64,000 bases of DNA. Origin: Portunus trituberculatus (lineage: Eukaryota; Arthropoda; Malacostraca; Decapoda; Portunidae). Location of the stretch: NCBI RefSeq assembly GCF_017591435.1, contig NC_059259.1:2285884-2349883 (forward strand), given 5' to 3'. This document shows, one piece after another, positions 22,342-35,886 of the stretch. Position 1 is the stretch's first letter, and each line of letters opens with the position of its first letter. The notes below the pieces were generated by a model. That model was not told where the DNA came from and did not search any database. It worked only from the letters and a program-made list of their open reading frames with translations. The position numbers and the translations under genes are program-made.

Positions 22342-25300
22342 TCGTCTTCAAGCTTCTACAATGGAACTGTAGAGGCCTTCGCGCCTCGTGGGGGGAACTC
22401 CGAGCTTTGCTGTCGGAGTTCTCTCCAGTCTGTGTAGATCTACAAGAGACTATGATAGGTGATAGCACTTATTCTAGTCTTCCTGGCTATCGTGCCTTTT
22501 ATAACACTCCTTTCCCTAACCAGCGCCACCATGGTGGCACAGCTATTCTAGTCCGTCAGGATATACCTGTTATCCCGGTACAACTTAACTCTCCCCTTCA
22601 GGTGGTTGCTGTCTTTATGGGACGACTGTACACCATCTGCAGTTTATATCTCCCTCCTCAGCTTCCTGTCTCCAGGGATGAGCTTGACGGCCTGGTGCAT
22701 CAGCTGACTCCGCCTTTTCTTTTGTTGGGAGATTTTAACGGCCGTCACCCATTGTGGGATGAAGGTGCTAGTAATCCTCGTGGGGTTTTAATCGGTTCTT
22801 TTATTGAGGATGAGGGATTGGAGATTTTAAATTCTGGGGATGTTATACATTTCCACAGTCCTACTGGAACTTTTACAGCTATCGATCTTTCTCTTTGTAC
22901 ATCTAATTCTTTCCTTGATTTTAATTGGCGAGTCCTACCGGATTTACACGGTAGTGACCACTTTCCGATTTTATTGGAATCTGTGAAATCTGAACCACAG
23001 TCCCGGCCCCCACGCTGGGTTTTAGACAAGGCAGATTGGCGTCGATTCACAGACCTTAGCTCTTTTATCCGTCCGCTGGCTGACTTTTCTACTTGTGCTG
23101 AGGCTGTTGATTATTTTACCGATTTTTTTTTATTTCTTTAGCGCTTCAGACAATCCCTAGGACGTCAGGTCGCTTTACTAAGCGTCCCGTTCCTTGGTGG
23201 AACGCAGCATGCACTACAGCTGTAAAAGAGAAACGGCAGCTTTCTCTCGTCTCCGGCGACATCGTGGGGACCTGCAGTGCCTGGAAGCTTTTCGGCGCTG
23301 CCGAGCTCGGGCCCGCCGCGTTTTGAAAGAGGCACAAAAAAACCTCGTGGAAAGCCTATATCTCTTCCATAAACGTCCGCACCCCTCTTACGGATGTCTT
23401 CAACAAAGTCCGCCGAATTGCTGGGAAGTATTCTGCTCCTTCCCCACCAATTTTGTTGTCTGCTGGGCGAACGGTGGCAGACCCTAGGAATGTCGCCGAA
23501 CTCTTCGCTGAGCACTTTGCCAGTGTTTCCCAGAGGCATCCTGCAGCTCCGGGTGTCGTCACCGCCAGAGAATGGAATCTCTCGGCATAAACTTTTCTTC
23601 GGCTGGAGGGTAGTCTTATAATGTCCCTTTCTCTGCTTCCGAGTTGCGGACTGCTTTGTCCCAGTGTCACGACTCTTTTACTGGGCCAGATGATATACCT
23701 TATGCCTTCTTGTGCTACATGTCTGACACTGCTTTTAACTTTCTTTTTAATCTTTATAATATGATTTGGCATACCGGTGACTTTCCATCTTCTTGGGCTG
23801 TGGCAGTGGTTCTCCCATTTCCGAAGCCTGGGAAAGATAATCTCCAGGCTACGAACTACCGTCCTATATCTTTAACATCCTGTATTTGCAAAGTGTTAGA
23901 AAAGATGGTAAATATAAGACTCATGTGGTATTTGGAGAGGGGGAAGTACTTGTCACCGGTACAGTACGGCTTCCGGAAGATGAGGTCTACTACTGATGCT
24001 CTTTTAACCTTAGAGTCTTCCATTTGTGAGGCCTTCGCTAATCACCACCATCAAGTAACAGTCTTTTTTTGACCTGGAGAAGGCCTATGACACGGCTTGG
24101 TGTCATGGCATTTTACAGTCTTTGTTTAATTTTGGCCTTCCACCTTCCTATTTTTATCCAGCAGTTTTTATCCAGACGTTTTTTACGGGTTCGAGTTGGG
24201 AGTGTTCTCTCCGATGCTAAAGCTTTAAATGACGGTGTCCCACAGGGAAGTATTCTTAGTGTTACGCTATTCGCAGTTGCAATAAATGGTGTTATACATA
24301 ATCTACCGGATGGCGTTCACAGTTCTTTATATGTGGACGACTTGTGCATCTCTTTTGCTGCCTCTAGGATGTCACTGATTGAGCGCAAGCTCCAACTGGC
24401 GATCAATAGGGTGTCCAGTTGGGCCAACATGAACGCTTTTCGATCCTCCACCTCGAAGACCGTAGCCATGCATTTTGTCGCAACCGTGGTGTCCATCCAG
24501 ACCCGGATTTATACTCGCCAATAGACGCCTCTCATGCGTGGAGGCGACTCGATATCTTGGCCTTTTATTTGACAACCGTCTCACCTGGGTTCCTCATTTT
24601 CGCTCTCTTAAGGCGTCTTGTCGGCAGGCACTATCCCTTCTTCGGGTTTTAAGTCATACCTCTTGGGGTGCGGACAGGGACACGTTGCTGTTGCTTCACC
24701 GTACACTCATACTTCCGAAGCTGGAATACGGCTGTGAGATCTACTCATCCGCAACAGATGCACGACTGCGCTCGCTTGACCCCGTGCATCATGCTGGGGT
24801 CCGCTTGGCTACGGGTGCATTTCGGACATCTCCAATACCTAGCCTTCTAGTGGATGCTGGTTTCTGGCCGCTCGACCTCCGGCGCCAATCTTCGATGCTC
24901 CGGTGTTGGTTTCGCACCCACCGTCTGCCTGATTTTGTCCCCTGTGTGTCAATGTTGCGGGACTCGCGCTCGCAGGCGTATGTCAGTCGACCGAGTCTCC
25001 CTAATCCTTTTGGCCTACGTATTGCAAATCTCATGGCAGAGTTATCTGTCGACCCCACTCCTGTGTACTCTTTCCGTCTCCCACGAGTTGGTTATTGGCA
25101 GCTTCCTGTTACCTCAATATGCCATCCTGCCATGGATGGCAAGAAGGATTTCCTGCCAGCTCTGTCCCACACACGGTTTTTAGAACACTTTTTTATCCAT
25201 TCTAATGACATCCCTGTTTTTACTGATGGTTCCAAATCCGACGCAGGAGTTGGGTTTTCTGTGGTTTTTCCCTCATTTTGTCGGCCTGGCAGCCTTCCTT

Positions 25301-26040
25301 CGGTAGCCTCCGTCTTTACTGCGGAGCCCTCTGCCATAGTCCTAGCTTTACAGATTATTTTTACTCTCCCGGTTTCGTCTTTTACAATTTTAGTGACTCG
25401 CAGTGCTCTTACTGCTCTCTCCTCTTTTATTTCCCTTCACCCTTTGGTTTTATCAGCCATGGAGTGGCTTTATCTACTTACCAAAACAGGATATCATGTT
25501 CGGTTCTGTTGGGTCCCTGGTCATGTAGGTGTTCCAGGGAATGAACACGCAGGTCGGCTCGCAAAGAGGCAGCAAGTTGCGCTCCATCTCCTGCCTCTGT
25601 TCCGTTTCGAGATGTATTTGATCTTATTCGTAAGACGGTCGCAGCAATATGACAGAGGAGATGGCTAACGGGGTTCGCAACCTCGAAAATGGGAGAGATC
25701 ACTACTTCCACTCTCCCTCAGTGGACATACTCCCATGTCCGGGATCGCTGTGCACAGACTTTATTGGCGCGATTACGTATAGGTCACACGTACATTACAA
25801 ATAGGTACCTGCTGACCAGGGACCCTCAACCTTACTGTGAAGACTGCCTGGTGCCACTCACAGTACGGCACCTACTTGTGGAGTGCCCTAGTTTACTAGA
25901 CCTGCGACACCGTTACCTCTACCGCTGTTGCAGTAGAGATAGCGGTGTCTATCACCTCTCTCAGGTTCTTGGACCAGCGTGTCTGGCCCTTGGCCATGAT
26001 TTATTGGTTTTTTTTGGGGGTTGGAGAGGTTGGCCTTCTC
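22342..26040 (+). pseudogene. I-type LINE ORF2 (EN-RT-RNase H), inner copy
   Basis: The frame starts in the -1 frame relative to the end of ORF1 with no nearby ATG (text FKLLQWNCRGLRA). Endonuclease: LQETMIGDSTY, LLLGDFNGRHPLWDEG, and HGSDHFPILLES with the catalytic SDH. RT: YRPISLTSCICKVLEKMVN, YGFRKMRSTTDALL, FDLEKAYDTAW, GVPQGSIL and YVDD near 24330. RNase H: FTDGSKSDAGVGF near 25220, a worn TAEPSAI, a damaged FSDCRSAL, then VPGHVGVPGNEHA. The C-terminal knuckle is CEDCLVPLTVRHLLVECP near 25840. Multiple one-base shifts (near 24070, 24470, 25570) inactivate it. Confidence 0.88.
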
Positions 26041-26255
26041 CCTTATTTGTGAATTTTAGTATTTTATTTATGTATTTTGATATTCTATTCGATTTTATTG
26101 TACGTTTAGTGTTTAGCAACTTTTAATTGTATTGGTTTTATTAGTTTTTTTTTCTATTTTATTTTTAAACATTTTTCGTATATTTTAAAATTTTGGTAGC
26201 GGCCCCAAATGACCGTGTTTGTTGCGGCGCCTACATTAAAATCCATCCATCCATA

Positions 26256-26265
26256 TGTCCCACAC
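26256..26265. repeat. Target-site duplication TGTCCCACAC, right
   Basis: Matches 20023-20032 exactly. The outer LINE copy continues directly from here (CACGGTTTTTAGAACAC). Confidence 0.93.
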
Positions 26266-27336
26266 ACGGTTTTTAGAACACTTTTGTATCCATTCTGATG
26301 GTATCCCCGTTTTTACTGATGGTTCCAAATCCGACGCAGGCGTTGGATTTAGAGTGGTTTTCCCCTCTTTTATCGGTGTGGCAGCCTTTTTTCGGTAGCC
26401 TCCGTCTTTACTGCGGAGCTGTCTGCCATAGTTTTAGCTTTACGGATAATTTTTACTCTCCCGGTGTCGTCTTTTACAATTTCTAGTGACTGTCGCAGTG
26501 CTCTTGCTGCTCTCTCTCTTGCACTGTCTCCCTTAACCCTTTGATTTTATCAGCCCTGGAGTGGCTATATCTTCTTACCCAACGAGGATATCGTGTTGGG
26601 TTCTGTTGGGTCCCTGGTCATGTTGGTGTTCCAGGGAATGAACACGCAGACCGCCTCGCTAAAGAGGCAGCAAGTCGCGCTCCGTCTCCTTCCCCTGTTC
26701 CGTTTCGAGATATATTTCATGCAATTCGTGTGGCGATTGCAGCACTTTGGCAGAGGAGATAGTTAACGGGGGTCGCAGCCTTGAAAATGGGAGAGATTAC
26801 TACTTCCACACTCCTCCAGTGGACTTACACCCATATCCGGGATCGCCGTGCACAGACTTTATTGGCGCGACTTCGTATAGGTCACACGTACCTTACACAA
26901 AGGTACCTCCTGACCAGGGACCCTCAATCTTACTGTGATGAATGCTTGGTGCCGTTTACGGTGCGGCACCTACTAGTGGAGTGCCCCAGTTTGACTGACA
27001 TAAGACACCGCTACCTCTACCGCTGTCGCGGTAGAGATAGCGGTGTCTATTATATCTCAAAGGTCCTTAGACCAGAGTGTATGGCCCAGGGCCACAACGT
27101 TTTTAAGTTTTTGGGAGAAGCTGGCCTTCTCCCAAACCTGTGAGTATTATTTTATTAAATGTATTTTAATGTTTTATTTAATTTGATTGTAGTTTTTTTT
27201 TTTTTTTTTTTTTAGTTACTTTACATTTTATTGTTTTTACCTGTTTTTAGTCACTTTATCATTTTTCTTTTAAACCTTTTTGTTTTCCATTAGGAAAAAT
27301 TAGGCGTTGCGGCGCCTAATTTTAACCCCCCCCCCC
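26266..27336 (+). mobile_element. I-type LINE, outer copy, 3' part
   Basis: Resumes the RNase H domain exactly where 20022-20032 stopped (FLEHF, VFTDGSKSDAGVGF), through FCWVPGHVGVPGNEHADRLA and a good C-terminal knuckle (CDECLVPFTVRHLLVECP). Stop follows LGEAGLLPNL near 27143. The 3' UTR ends in GTTGCGGCGCC and a run of C (27326-27336) instead of the ATCC repeats of other copies. Then comes the target repeat ACGTGTAATGC. Confidence 0.9.
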
Positions 27337-27347
27337 ACGTGTAATGC

Positions 27348-29465
<2,118 letters not shown>

Positions 29466-29752
29466 AACCTTGGTGGCTTAGTGGATAAGGTGGTGAGCAT
29501 GGGATCGAATAGACGTCCTAGCGTAGTTGGAATCCCACCACGTACCAACTTGAAACTATGCCATTTGTCGAGTGATTTAAAATTAGCAATATGTCAGCAT
29601 GATTCCCTTGATGCGCTTGAGTATTGATATGGGCCATCTAATATGAGTAGCACTATAAATAAAATTGCCTCCGCCAATAATGGGTGGAAGCTGAACAGCG
29701 ATATTCTTCAGCTATACCTACAAGCGCTGTAGGCCATAACGTAAAAAAAGAA
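29466..29752 (+). mobile_element. tRNA-derived SINE
   Basis: A box TGGCTTAGTGG at 29473-29483, a degraded B box (GTTGGAATCCC near 29526), body markers CCATTTGTCGAGTG and TATGGGCCATCTAATATG, and an A-rich tail. It is 29 bases or so diverged from the 6095 copy and ends just 60 bp before receptor exon 2. Confidence 0.85.
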
Positions 29753-29813
29753 AAAAAAGAAAAAATAAAAAAAGTTCCTTGAAAGACAAAATCCTTCCGA
29801 TTATATGTTTCAG

Positions 29814-29953
29814 ATTGTGGAAAGTAGCAAAATAAGTAAACTATTGTGGCGGGCAAAGCAATGCAGGGGTTATATCTTCCTGTTGACTGATCCCGCCCCC
29901 TTATTGGACCAGGCTGACTACGCTAAACACGACGCCTGGGACTACTCCGGCAG
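29814..29953 (+). CDS. Ionotropic-receptor-like gene, coding exon 2
   Basis: Acceptor ATGTTTCAG|ATTGTG and donor GGCAG|GTGAGT bound 140 nt with no stop. It enters in phase 0, as exon 1 leaves, and exits in phase 2. The product reads LLWRAKQCRGYIFLLTDP then LDQADYAKHDAWDYSGR. The Y-[IVL]-F-L-x-D-P...WDY-x-GR pattern is typical of the ligand-facing amino-terminal lobe of divergent crustacean ionotropic receptors. The exon is 15.5 kb from exon 1 and only 60 bp from a SINE. Confidence 0.78.
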
Positions 29954-29984
29954 GTGAGTGGATCAATTGTATGCTCATTTATTA

Positions 29985-30180
29985 TCTTTTTTTTTCATTA
30001 TTATTGTTAGTATTATTTTTATTATTATATTATTATTATTTTTTATTTATTCATTTATTTTTTCATTCTCATTACTATTATTTTTTCTTATAATTGCTAT
30101 TACTTTTATTATCGTTATTTCTATTAGCATTACTATTACTACTATTAGTATTATCGTTATTATCACGAAAAATAAACAAT
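29985..30180. repeat. ATT-rich imperfect microsatellite
   Basis: Degenerate ATT/TTA array directly downstream of exon 2. Confidence 0.85.
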
Positions 30181-30434
30181 TAATATTTTATTTCTGATAT
30201 TGTAAACAGTTTGCCCTCAATACTTTATTCTTCATATCAATCCACCTTGCAATACAACTTTAATATTTGTAATACATCAATGCATATACATACCATGCTG
30301 GCCTAAAGTTGCTTTGCTTTGGCTTACGCTCAGGATGTGCGTTACTATATTTCTGATATATTGTTTATGAAAAAAAAATATATTATAATAAGTAAAAAAT
30401 AAAAATTAGATATATGAAAACATGCTGCACCCAT

Positions 30435-30436
<2 letters not shown>

Positions 30437-30494
<58 letters not shown>
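30437..30494. repeat. (CA)n microsatellite
   Basis: About 29 CA units, uninterrupted. Confidence 0.98.
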
Positions 30495-30498
<4 letters not shown>

Positions 30499-30768
30499 CA
30501 AAAAAAAAAAAAAACACCACGTGCCACCGATGATACATTAATATTTTTTTCTTTCAATAATTGTTTCAACTGTATCATTGACACAAAATTATCTGATGAA
30601 ATTTTCATTATGAATTTACTCAATTACATCTACAAGTATACTACTACGAGCGTTGTAGGCGCAAACATAATAAGAAAAAAAAAGAAACACTTTATCACGT
30701 CTTTTTTAAGAGACGACGAACACTTCATGATCCCGCAAATACGCCACAGAAAACCTGACTTCAAAATT

Positions 30769-31290
30769 TTCTAAGATTTCTTATTTAGGGCAGAGAGAAC
30801 ATAGTTTTCATTCCTTCATAACTCATTATCTTCATCTATCAACTAAACACAACCTTCCAGACAACTGTCCCCAACTTATACATTAAACACAGCTAACTCT
30901 TACTATACGAGGGTCTTATCCGTCCATGTATGGAGTACTCTTTGCATGTATAAGGGTTCCACTCACACACTTTTATTAGATGGAGTATAATCAAAAACTT
31001 TTCGTCTTATCATCTCCCTTCCTCTTTCTCACCGCTGGAATGTTGCATCTTTTGGTATTTTCCACCGCAATTTTCATGCTAACCGCTCTTCTGATATTTT
31101 AACTGTATGCTTATCCCCCTCCAGCGGCCTCACGTTTATTTCTTCTTTTCACCGATATTATGTCTAACTCTCTAATGCAAGAGTTAATCAATACTCTTAT
31201 ATTTTATATCATTCTCTGGTAAACTCTGGAACTCCTTACCTGATTCAGTATTTCCATCTTTCCATGACTTGATGTCATTTGCTCAGAACT
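30769..31290 (+). mobile_element. Jockey/CR1-like LINE, 3' fragment
   Basis: Matches, on the + strand, the ORF2 carboxy-terminal segment seen on the minus strand at 48000-48650 (a TTCTAAGATTT..GGGCAGA block, then PSMYGVLFA-like, DGV-SKTFRL-like and WNSLPDS-like text). Heavily shifted. It ends near 31290, shortly before the SINE. Confidence 0.7.
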
Positions 31291-31314
31291 GTATAGGAAC
31301 TGGCATTTACGGAA

Positions 31315-31428
31315 AGCGGTGGCATAGTGGATAAAGTGATGAACGTGGGATCGGGCAGACGTCCACGCGTAGGTTCAAATCCCACTACGTACGCCTTAAA
31401 ATTTTGTCATTTGTCGAGAGGTTTAAAG
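31315..31428 (+). mobile_element. tRNA-derived SINE, piece 1 of 3
   Basis: tRNA-like head with A box TGGCATAGTGG (31320-31330) and a B box with one change (GGTTCAAATCC), then CATTTGTCGAGAGGTTTAAAG. The SINE consensus continues at 33102. Confidence 0.88.
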
Positions 31429-33101
31429 GGAGTTTCATCATGAAGGGTTGTTTTTCTTGCCAGTGGTGGGCTCCTTCCCTTCATTCAACTGCTATTCCAA
31501 CCCAATTATGGCCTAATATTGCCCTGGTGCATAGCTTTCATGAATTTCCCGCTTCCGCTTCTTCGGTAAAGACGGCTTCATAGCTCTGAGTCTTCCTTCG
31601 TCCTTCCGCCGGAGCCGACGAAGAATATCTGAGTTGATACAGCCATTTTGTAGAAAGATTTCAGCTCCCTTGTGTTCAAAATTATGATAGAGGGCAGTTA
31701 GGGTCACTGAAAACTTAACTGTTTCATGACTAAAAGTTTGACTTAGAGATAGTAGACCACACCTTTGAATGGAATGACTCGTTTGGATTTTGTGTCCTTC
31801 CCTTCAAACAACCTTGTAGGAGATCATCATCTGTCAGACTTATATATATATATATATCTGCAGGACTTTCTTCCTTTCTTGAGGCTGAAGGGAGAATTTT
31901 ACTTTCATCTGTTTGTGTGAAGGTGGAGTTTCATTCTTTGCAAGAGCCTGATTGTAAAAACACCTGGGCTCTTTGTCTGTATGGGTCATGGTGAGGGTTC
32001 TCATCAGTACTTGTTACATGGTAATAAGTAGATGATATATCCTTCTTCAAGTCTTGTACTGTTTTTCCCACATTTTGCCGCACAGCTTGGCCATAATAAG
32101 ATGTTAGTTTGTTAATTACTTGATCTTGTTAATTTTGATTTTCCACCCAAAAGGCTACTTTTGTAGGTTTTTCCCCCTCTAGTTTTTTTTTTTTTTTTTT
32201 TTTCAGTTACCTCTGCACCTTTCAATATCCTCAGTCTCGTCCCAAGTCTTTTTGAGACATGATTGATGCACTCCTCCTTTGTTACGTGGAATCCCTCATA
32301 AGGTCCCTCACCGTTATTGAGAGCACAAACAGCAGAAAAAGCAGTGGAGTCCCCATCACCAACAAAGACTACATACCTCATAATTTAGTTTCTCAATCGA
32401 TCGTTGCCATAATTTCACTGCCCCTGTTGCTTCCATTCCACCACTTCTGCCTTCATAATTATGTGAGCAGCTGTCTGCATGCCTATTGCCTATCTTTCTT
32501 TTCTTGATACTGTTGCTGACACAACTTCCCCTGCCTCAGTTTGTTATCAGGCTGAGTGCATGCCAAACAAAAGTTAGAGAGGACCTCAAAGTCTAGTATG
32601 AAGCCAGTCTCACATTCAATGGCAGCAACAACTCCAATAGGACTTTTATGGACCTGCATAACCAAGCTTTTCGTATTTCTCAGTTACACATTTCTTGATA
32701 ATTTGCAACTTTTCAGCACTCTTGTTTAGTATCAAATTTCAAATTTTCTTTCTCAATTTGTAAAAAGTTCTAATGCTAACTGACTTCAACAGTAGGTAAG
32801 TCATCAGACCACAATAATGAGTGTAGCCTCCAAACAGAGAAAAATTACCATTTCATTGGGTCCAAAAGTAATTTTTTCGTCTTCAGCTTCCTCTTCCTTA
32901 CCTCTGGGGCAATTGTTGCAGGTGAAACGGACTTTTTGGCCCTCAGTTGTAATGAACAATCCCCCGAGGTACACCCCGCTGCGGCAAAGTCTTCGTAAAC
33001 TTGACGTTTGGAGACAATCATATTACACTGAAGTAGTATCGTACTTACTAGTGTCCATAGTAGTCCTGATTAGCTCCAATCTTTTTTGTAGTGTTGATTG
33101 G
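31429..33101 (-). mobile_element. Mutator-like transposon relic inside the SINE
   Basis: The whole interval between SINE pieces 1 and 2 is foreign and carries transposase text on the minus strand. The break in the SINE lies at GTTTAAAG, which contains TTAA. Clear terminal inverted repeats were not found, so the ends come only from where SINE homology stops and restarts. Confidence 0.6.
31513..32680 (-). pseudogene. Mutator-like (Kolobok-type) transposase remnants
   Basis: Minus-strand blocks in order: VHKSPIGVVAAIECETGFIL, DFEVLSNFCLACTQP (32660-32540); then EGRSGGMEATGAVKLWQRSI; then FVGDGDSTAFSAV and VTKEECINHVSKRLGTRLR (32380-32210); then a basic carboxy end (31707-31513). The order G-x-G-x-V-I-D..DYEVLSNFC, GSSGGMEA, GDGDS, ECxxHVxKRLGTRLR is the signature of the Mutator-like transposase domain in animal TEs, with DGD as a catalytic acid pair. 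Frame changes between blocks and a poly-Lys run make it a pseudogene. Kolobok versus MULE is unresolved. Confidence 0.7.
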
Positions 33102-33129
33102 GTTACCTACATATCACCGTGGTAGCCAG
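33102..33129 (+). mobile_element. tRNA-derived SINE, piece 2 of 3
   Basis: GTTACCTACATATCACC...CCAG joins piece 1 exactly in the SINE consensus. Its last three bases CAG are the left target duplication of Harbinger 2. Confidence 0.8.
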
Positions 33130-33490
33130 AGGCCATACTTATAAAACTCCACAAAGATGCCGTCTTAGTTAGGAAAAGTACTTAACCTACGAAACTTAAG
33201 TGCTAAGAATCTTTCCTAGCAGGATGCTTTGTTAAATAACCGTCTTTAGGCGCTTACATCGCTAACCGCTAACATGAACAACCGTTATGTAATGTTTTTT
33301 TGAAGAATTTCGCAATAAACGGGTGAAAATACGTAAAAATTATATTCTAAATAAAAAAACATATTTATCTAGTTAGTTTTCAACAATCACCTCTTCATTT
33401 TAACCTTGATAATTGAAGATATAAATTTACCACCACTGTTGTCATCTTGTCAAAACAGCAATCATTTGGCGCCAACTTCGACTGCACACC

Positions 33491-34163
33491 ATGGCTACTC
33501 AAGAGATTCAAGACAAGAAGAAGACGAACTGGACGCCTTCATCTGGCCCACCTATACAAAATTCTCGCAAAAATACTCCGGAGCGACTTCTCCACAGCTG
33601 GCTGCTCTAAGGAAGCCAGAAATGATGCTTGGAGTAGTAATAGTGTGGAGGTGTCTGCCGTGTCAGACATTCTCCGCACTGAGGAATGCCAGAAACATTG
33701 GCATATTATAAAATCTGAGGCAAGACGGAACACCCGCAAAGCAGAGAGAAGCCATGACTACCACAGGTAAGAGTTATTAATTTGGGAGCTATTTTCTGTT
33801 ATATTTGTGTGTGAGTTGCAGCAAGATTTTAATATTTTTGAGCTTGATAGAAATTTCAGTTTTACCCTAAAAGATATGATTTATCTTATTATTCCTTTTA
33901 AGCATTGAATAGGTAATGCAATTTCACTTAAAGAAAAGTATTTATTTATGGTTATTTATTTTTTGCAAGGAAGCTTACTAGTAATTTGAGTAAATACTAA
34001 GTTTCAGCAGGTCTACTGTTAAGGTTACTTGAGATTTAGATCATGGAACCTAACCACTTTAAGGAATAAATTTCAGTAAACTGTTCCTGTTTTAAGTTTG
34101 GAAGCTACAACATTGAAAGTTTTGTACTAGTGATTAATATATTAAAGTGCCAGCCATTTCCTG

Positions 34164-34196
<33 letters not shown>

Positions 34197-35200
34197 TGAA
34201 GTGGATGCATTTATTGCACACACTAATTATGATGCAGTGTCTACCTCTGACAAATAATATTACTCCAACCACACATCTGAGTTACGTATGTTATGTGAAA
34301 ACACGTTCTTTATAAATTATTTATTTGTATTTGCAATTCATTAGCAATAAGATTATATTATTCTTTCCAGATGGTGGACCTCCTGCCAACCCTCCTCTCT
34401 CCCAGCACAATGAGTTAATCTTTGAGATTTTGAACCCTAAGAATATCTCTATTCATGGGTGTACCAATAAGGCAAGCATCATTGAATGCACCTTCCTTAA
34501 CAAAGGATAAGCCACTTGTAGATATAGCAATATTAGGCCATAATGTCTCAGATGTCTGCAATCCAAAATACTCGTTCTGATTTAGTTTACAACTTAAGAG
34601 TTAAACACAATGGTAAATTTGTTATCTAGTGTTGAGATAATTTTTTTTTTTTTTCTTTAACCAAACAGCTAAAACAGTAGTAAGAAAAGAAAAAAAAACG
34701 AATAAAATTAACTTAATTCCTATCCCTTCTCCCCCCTCATAAATATGGTGTTGTAGTGGGTGAATGTGTTAATGATAACAAGTCTTAGGGATTTACAGTT
34801 TCTTATACATGGGCTTCCTTCAAACAGAAAACAAAAAACATTATCAGCTTCGTTTCTGAAGTTAGAACTGATGATGCCAGCAGTGTGCAGGCAGCAGATG
34901 ATGCTGGGGAAGTGGCAGAGGCAGCCCAATAGAGAGAAGTGGTGAACGAGGCAGTGGGTGTTGAGGAGGAGGCACCTGCCACACCACTTGCAGCACCAAC
35001 AGGGGCCAGACTTGCCTGGTACATCACTGGTGTTTGTGGATGAGGAGGAGATCATCCACCTGCAGAAGAAAAGGAAGCTTGAGCTTGCACTCTTTGAAGA
35101 ATCTATAATGGCTCAGGAAAGGAAGCAAGAAGCAGAACAGGCTAAGTACATGTACTACACACAAAAACTAGAGTACCAGAAACAAACAAATAAAAAATAG
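33491..35200 (+). pseudogene. Myb/SANT-like partner gene of Harbinger 2
   Basis: Three exon-like blocks. ATG at 33491 gives MATQEIQDKKKTNW, then the frame shifts and continues HLYKILAKILRSDFSTAG, NDAWSSNSVEVSAVS, RTEECQKHWHIIKSEARR: the Myb/SANT-like DNA-binding fold with a KxxW...KSE tail. Donor CCACAG|GTAAGA at 33766. The second block from 34371 starts GGPPANPPLSQHNELIFEIL, the Gly-Pro motif that normally follows this domain. The third block (about 34840-35200) ends in a coiled coil (LQKKRKLELALFEESIMAQ, then a Glu/Lys-rich helix). Frameshifts and a stop near 34930 inactivate it. In active elements this protein binds subterminal DNA and recruits the transposase. Confidence 0.75.
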
Positions 35201-35438
35201 TAATAAAGATATAAATAATGTACTATATGTTTTTGTTTGTAATTAACCAACCAAATATTAGTGTTTACACAAGATTAAATGCAGTTTATATATGCTATAA
35301 TCTACTTACTTCAGGTATGGGAGAGAAAAAAAAAAAAACTACTTACATGAGAATAACACCAATCTCAGCAGTCATGACACTGGTGTCTCATCACTCATCA
35401 ATGCTGTAAAAGAAAGACATTGATTTACTGCTTGATGT

Positions 35439-35442
<4 letters not shown>

Positions 35443-35512
<70 letters not shown>
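35443..35512. repeat. (TA)n microsatellite
   Basis: About 35 TA units between the two convergent Harbinger genes. Confidence 0.98.
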
Positions 35513-35513
<1 letters not shown>

Positions 35514-35886
35514 TACAGAACAATTGATAATGTAGTCAATGCCACACTCATAAAAATCAGTGAAAAAATAATTAAGAAAGAATCATTTAAGTTAGTTGTG
35601 AAAGTGTGTTAATTATTTTTTAAGATGTTGCTGAGATACTCGTACACATTCATCATAACCCATTTAAATATTGTAAGGCTGAACAGTGATACTGTGGTAT
35701 CTGTGAAGAACTCTATCTTTTCAATAGTTGGTGACTGGCAGAGAGTGAGACAAGGAAGATGAAATCACCAACATAACAGTGCACACACAACAAAACAAGA
35801 CATATAAATATAAATAACAAAGTGACAGAGGGGGAAAAAAAAATAAGAATGGTACTATAATCAGCATTATGGGTTGTGTTACTTAC

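Larger units (their letters stand above)
20033..26255 (+). mobile_element. I-type LINE, inner full-length copy
   Basis: 6.2 kb with both ends intact and a perfect 10-bp target duplication. Order: structured leader, ORF1 (about 20485-22341), ORF2 (about 22342-26040), AT-rich 3' UTR with a GGCGCC-type terminal hairpin near 26200-26232, tail AAAATCCATCCATCCAT. The coding frames are broken by several single-base shifts, so this copy is not autonomous now, but no large segment is missing. Confidence 0.93.

Noticed and set aside
24475..25668. A 397-residue RT/RNase H frame as a host gene
   Set aside because: Part of a full-length I-type LINE with target duplications; motifs and flanks are retrotransposon.
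29958..30197. Hydrophobic frame after exon 2 as a transmembrane exon
   Set aside because: Composed of Ile/Phe/Ser from an ATT-rich array, and the sequence starts with a valid splice donor.
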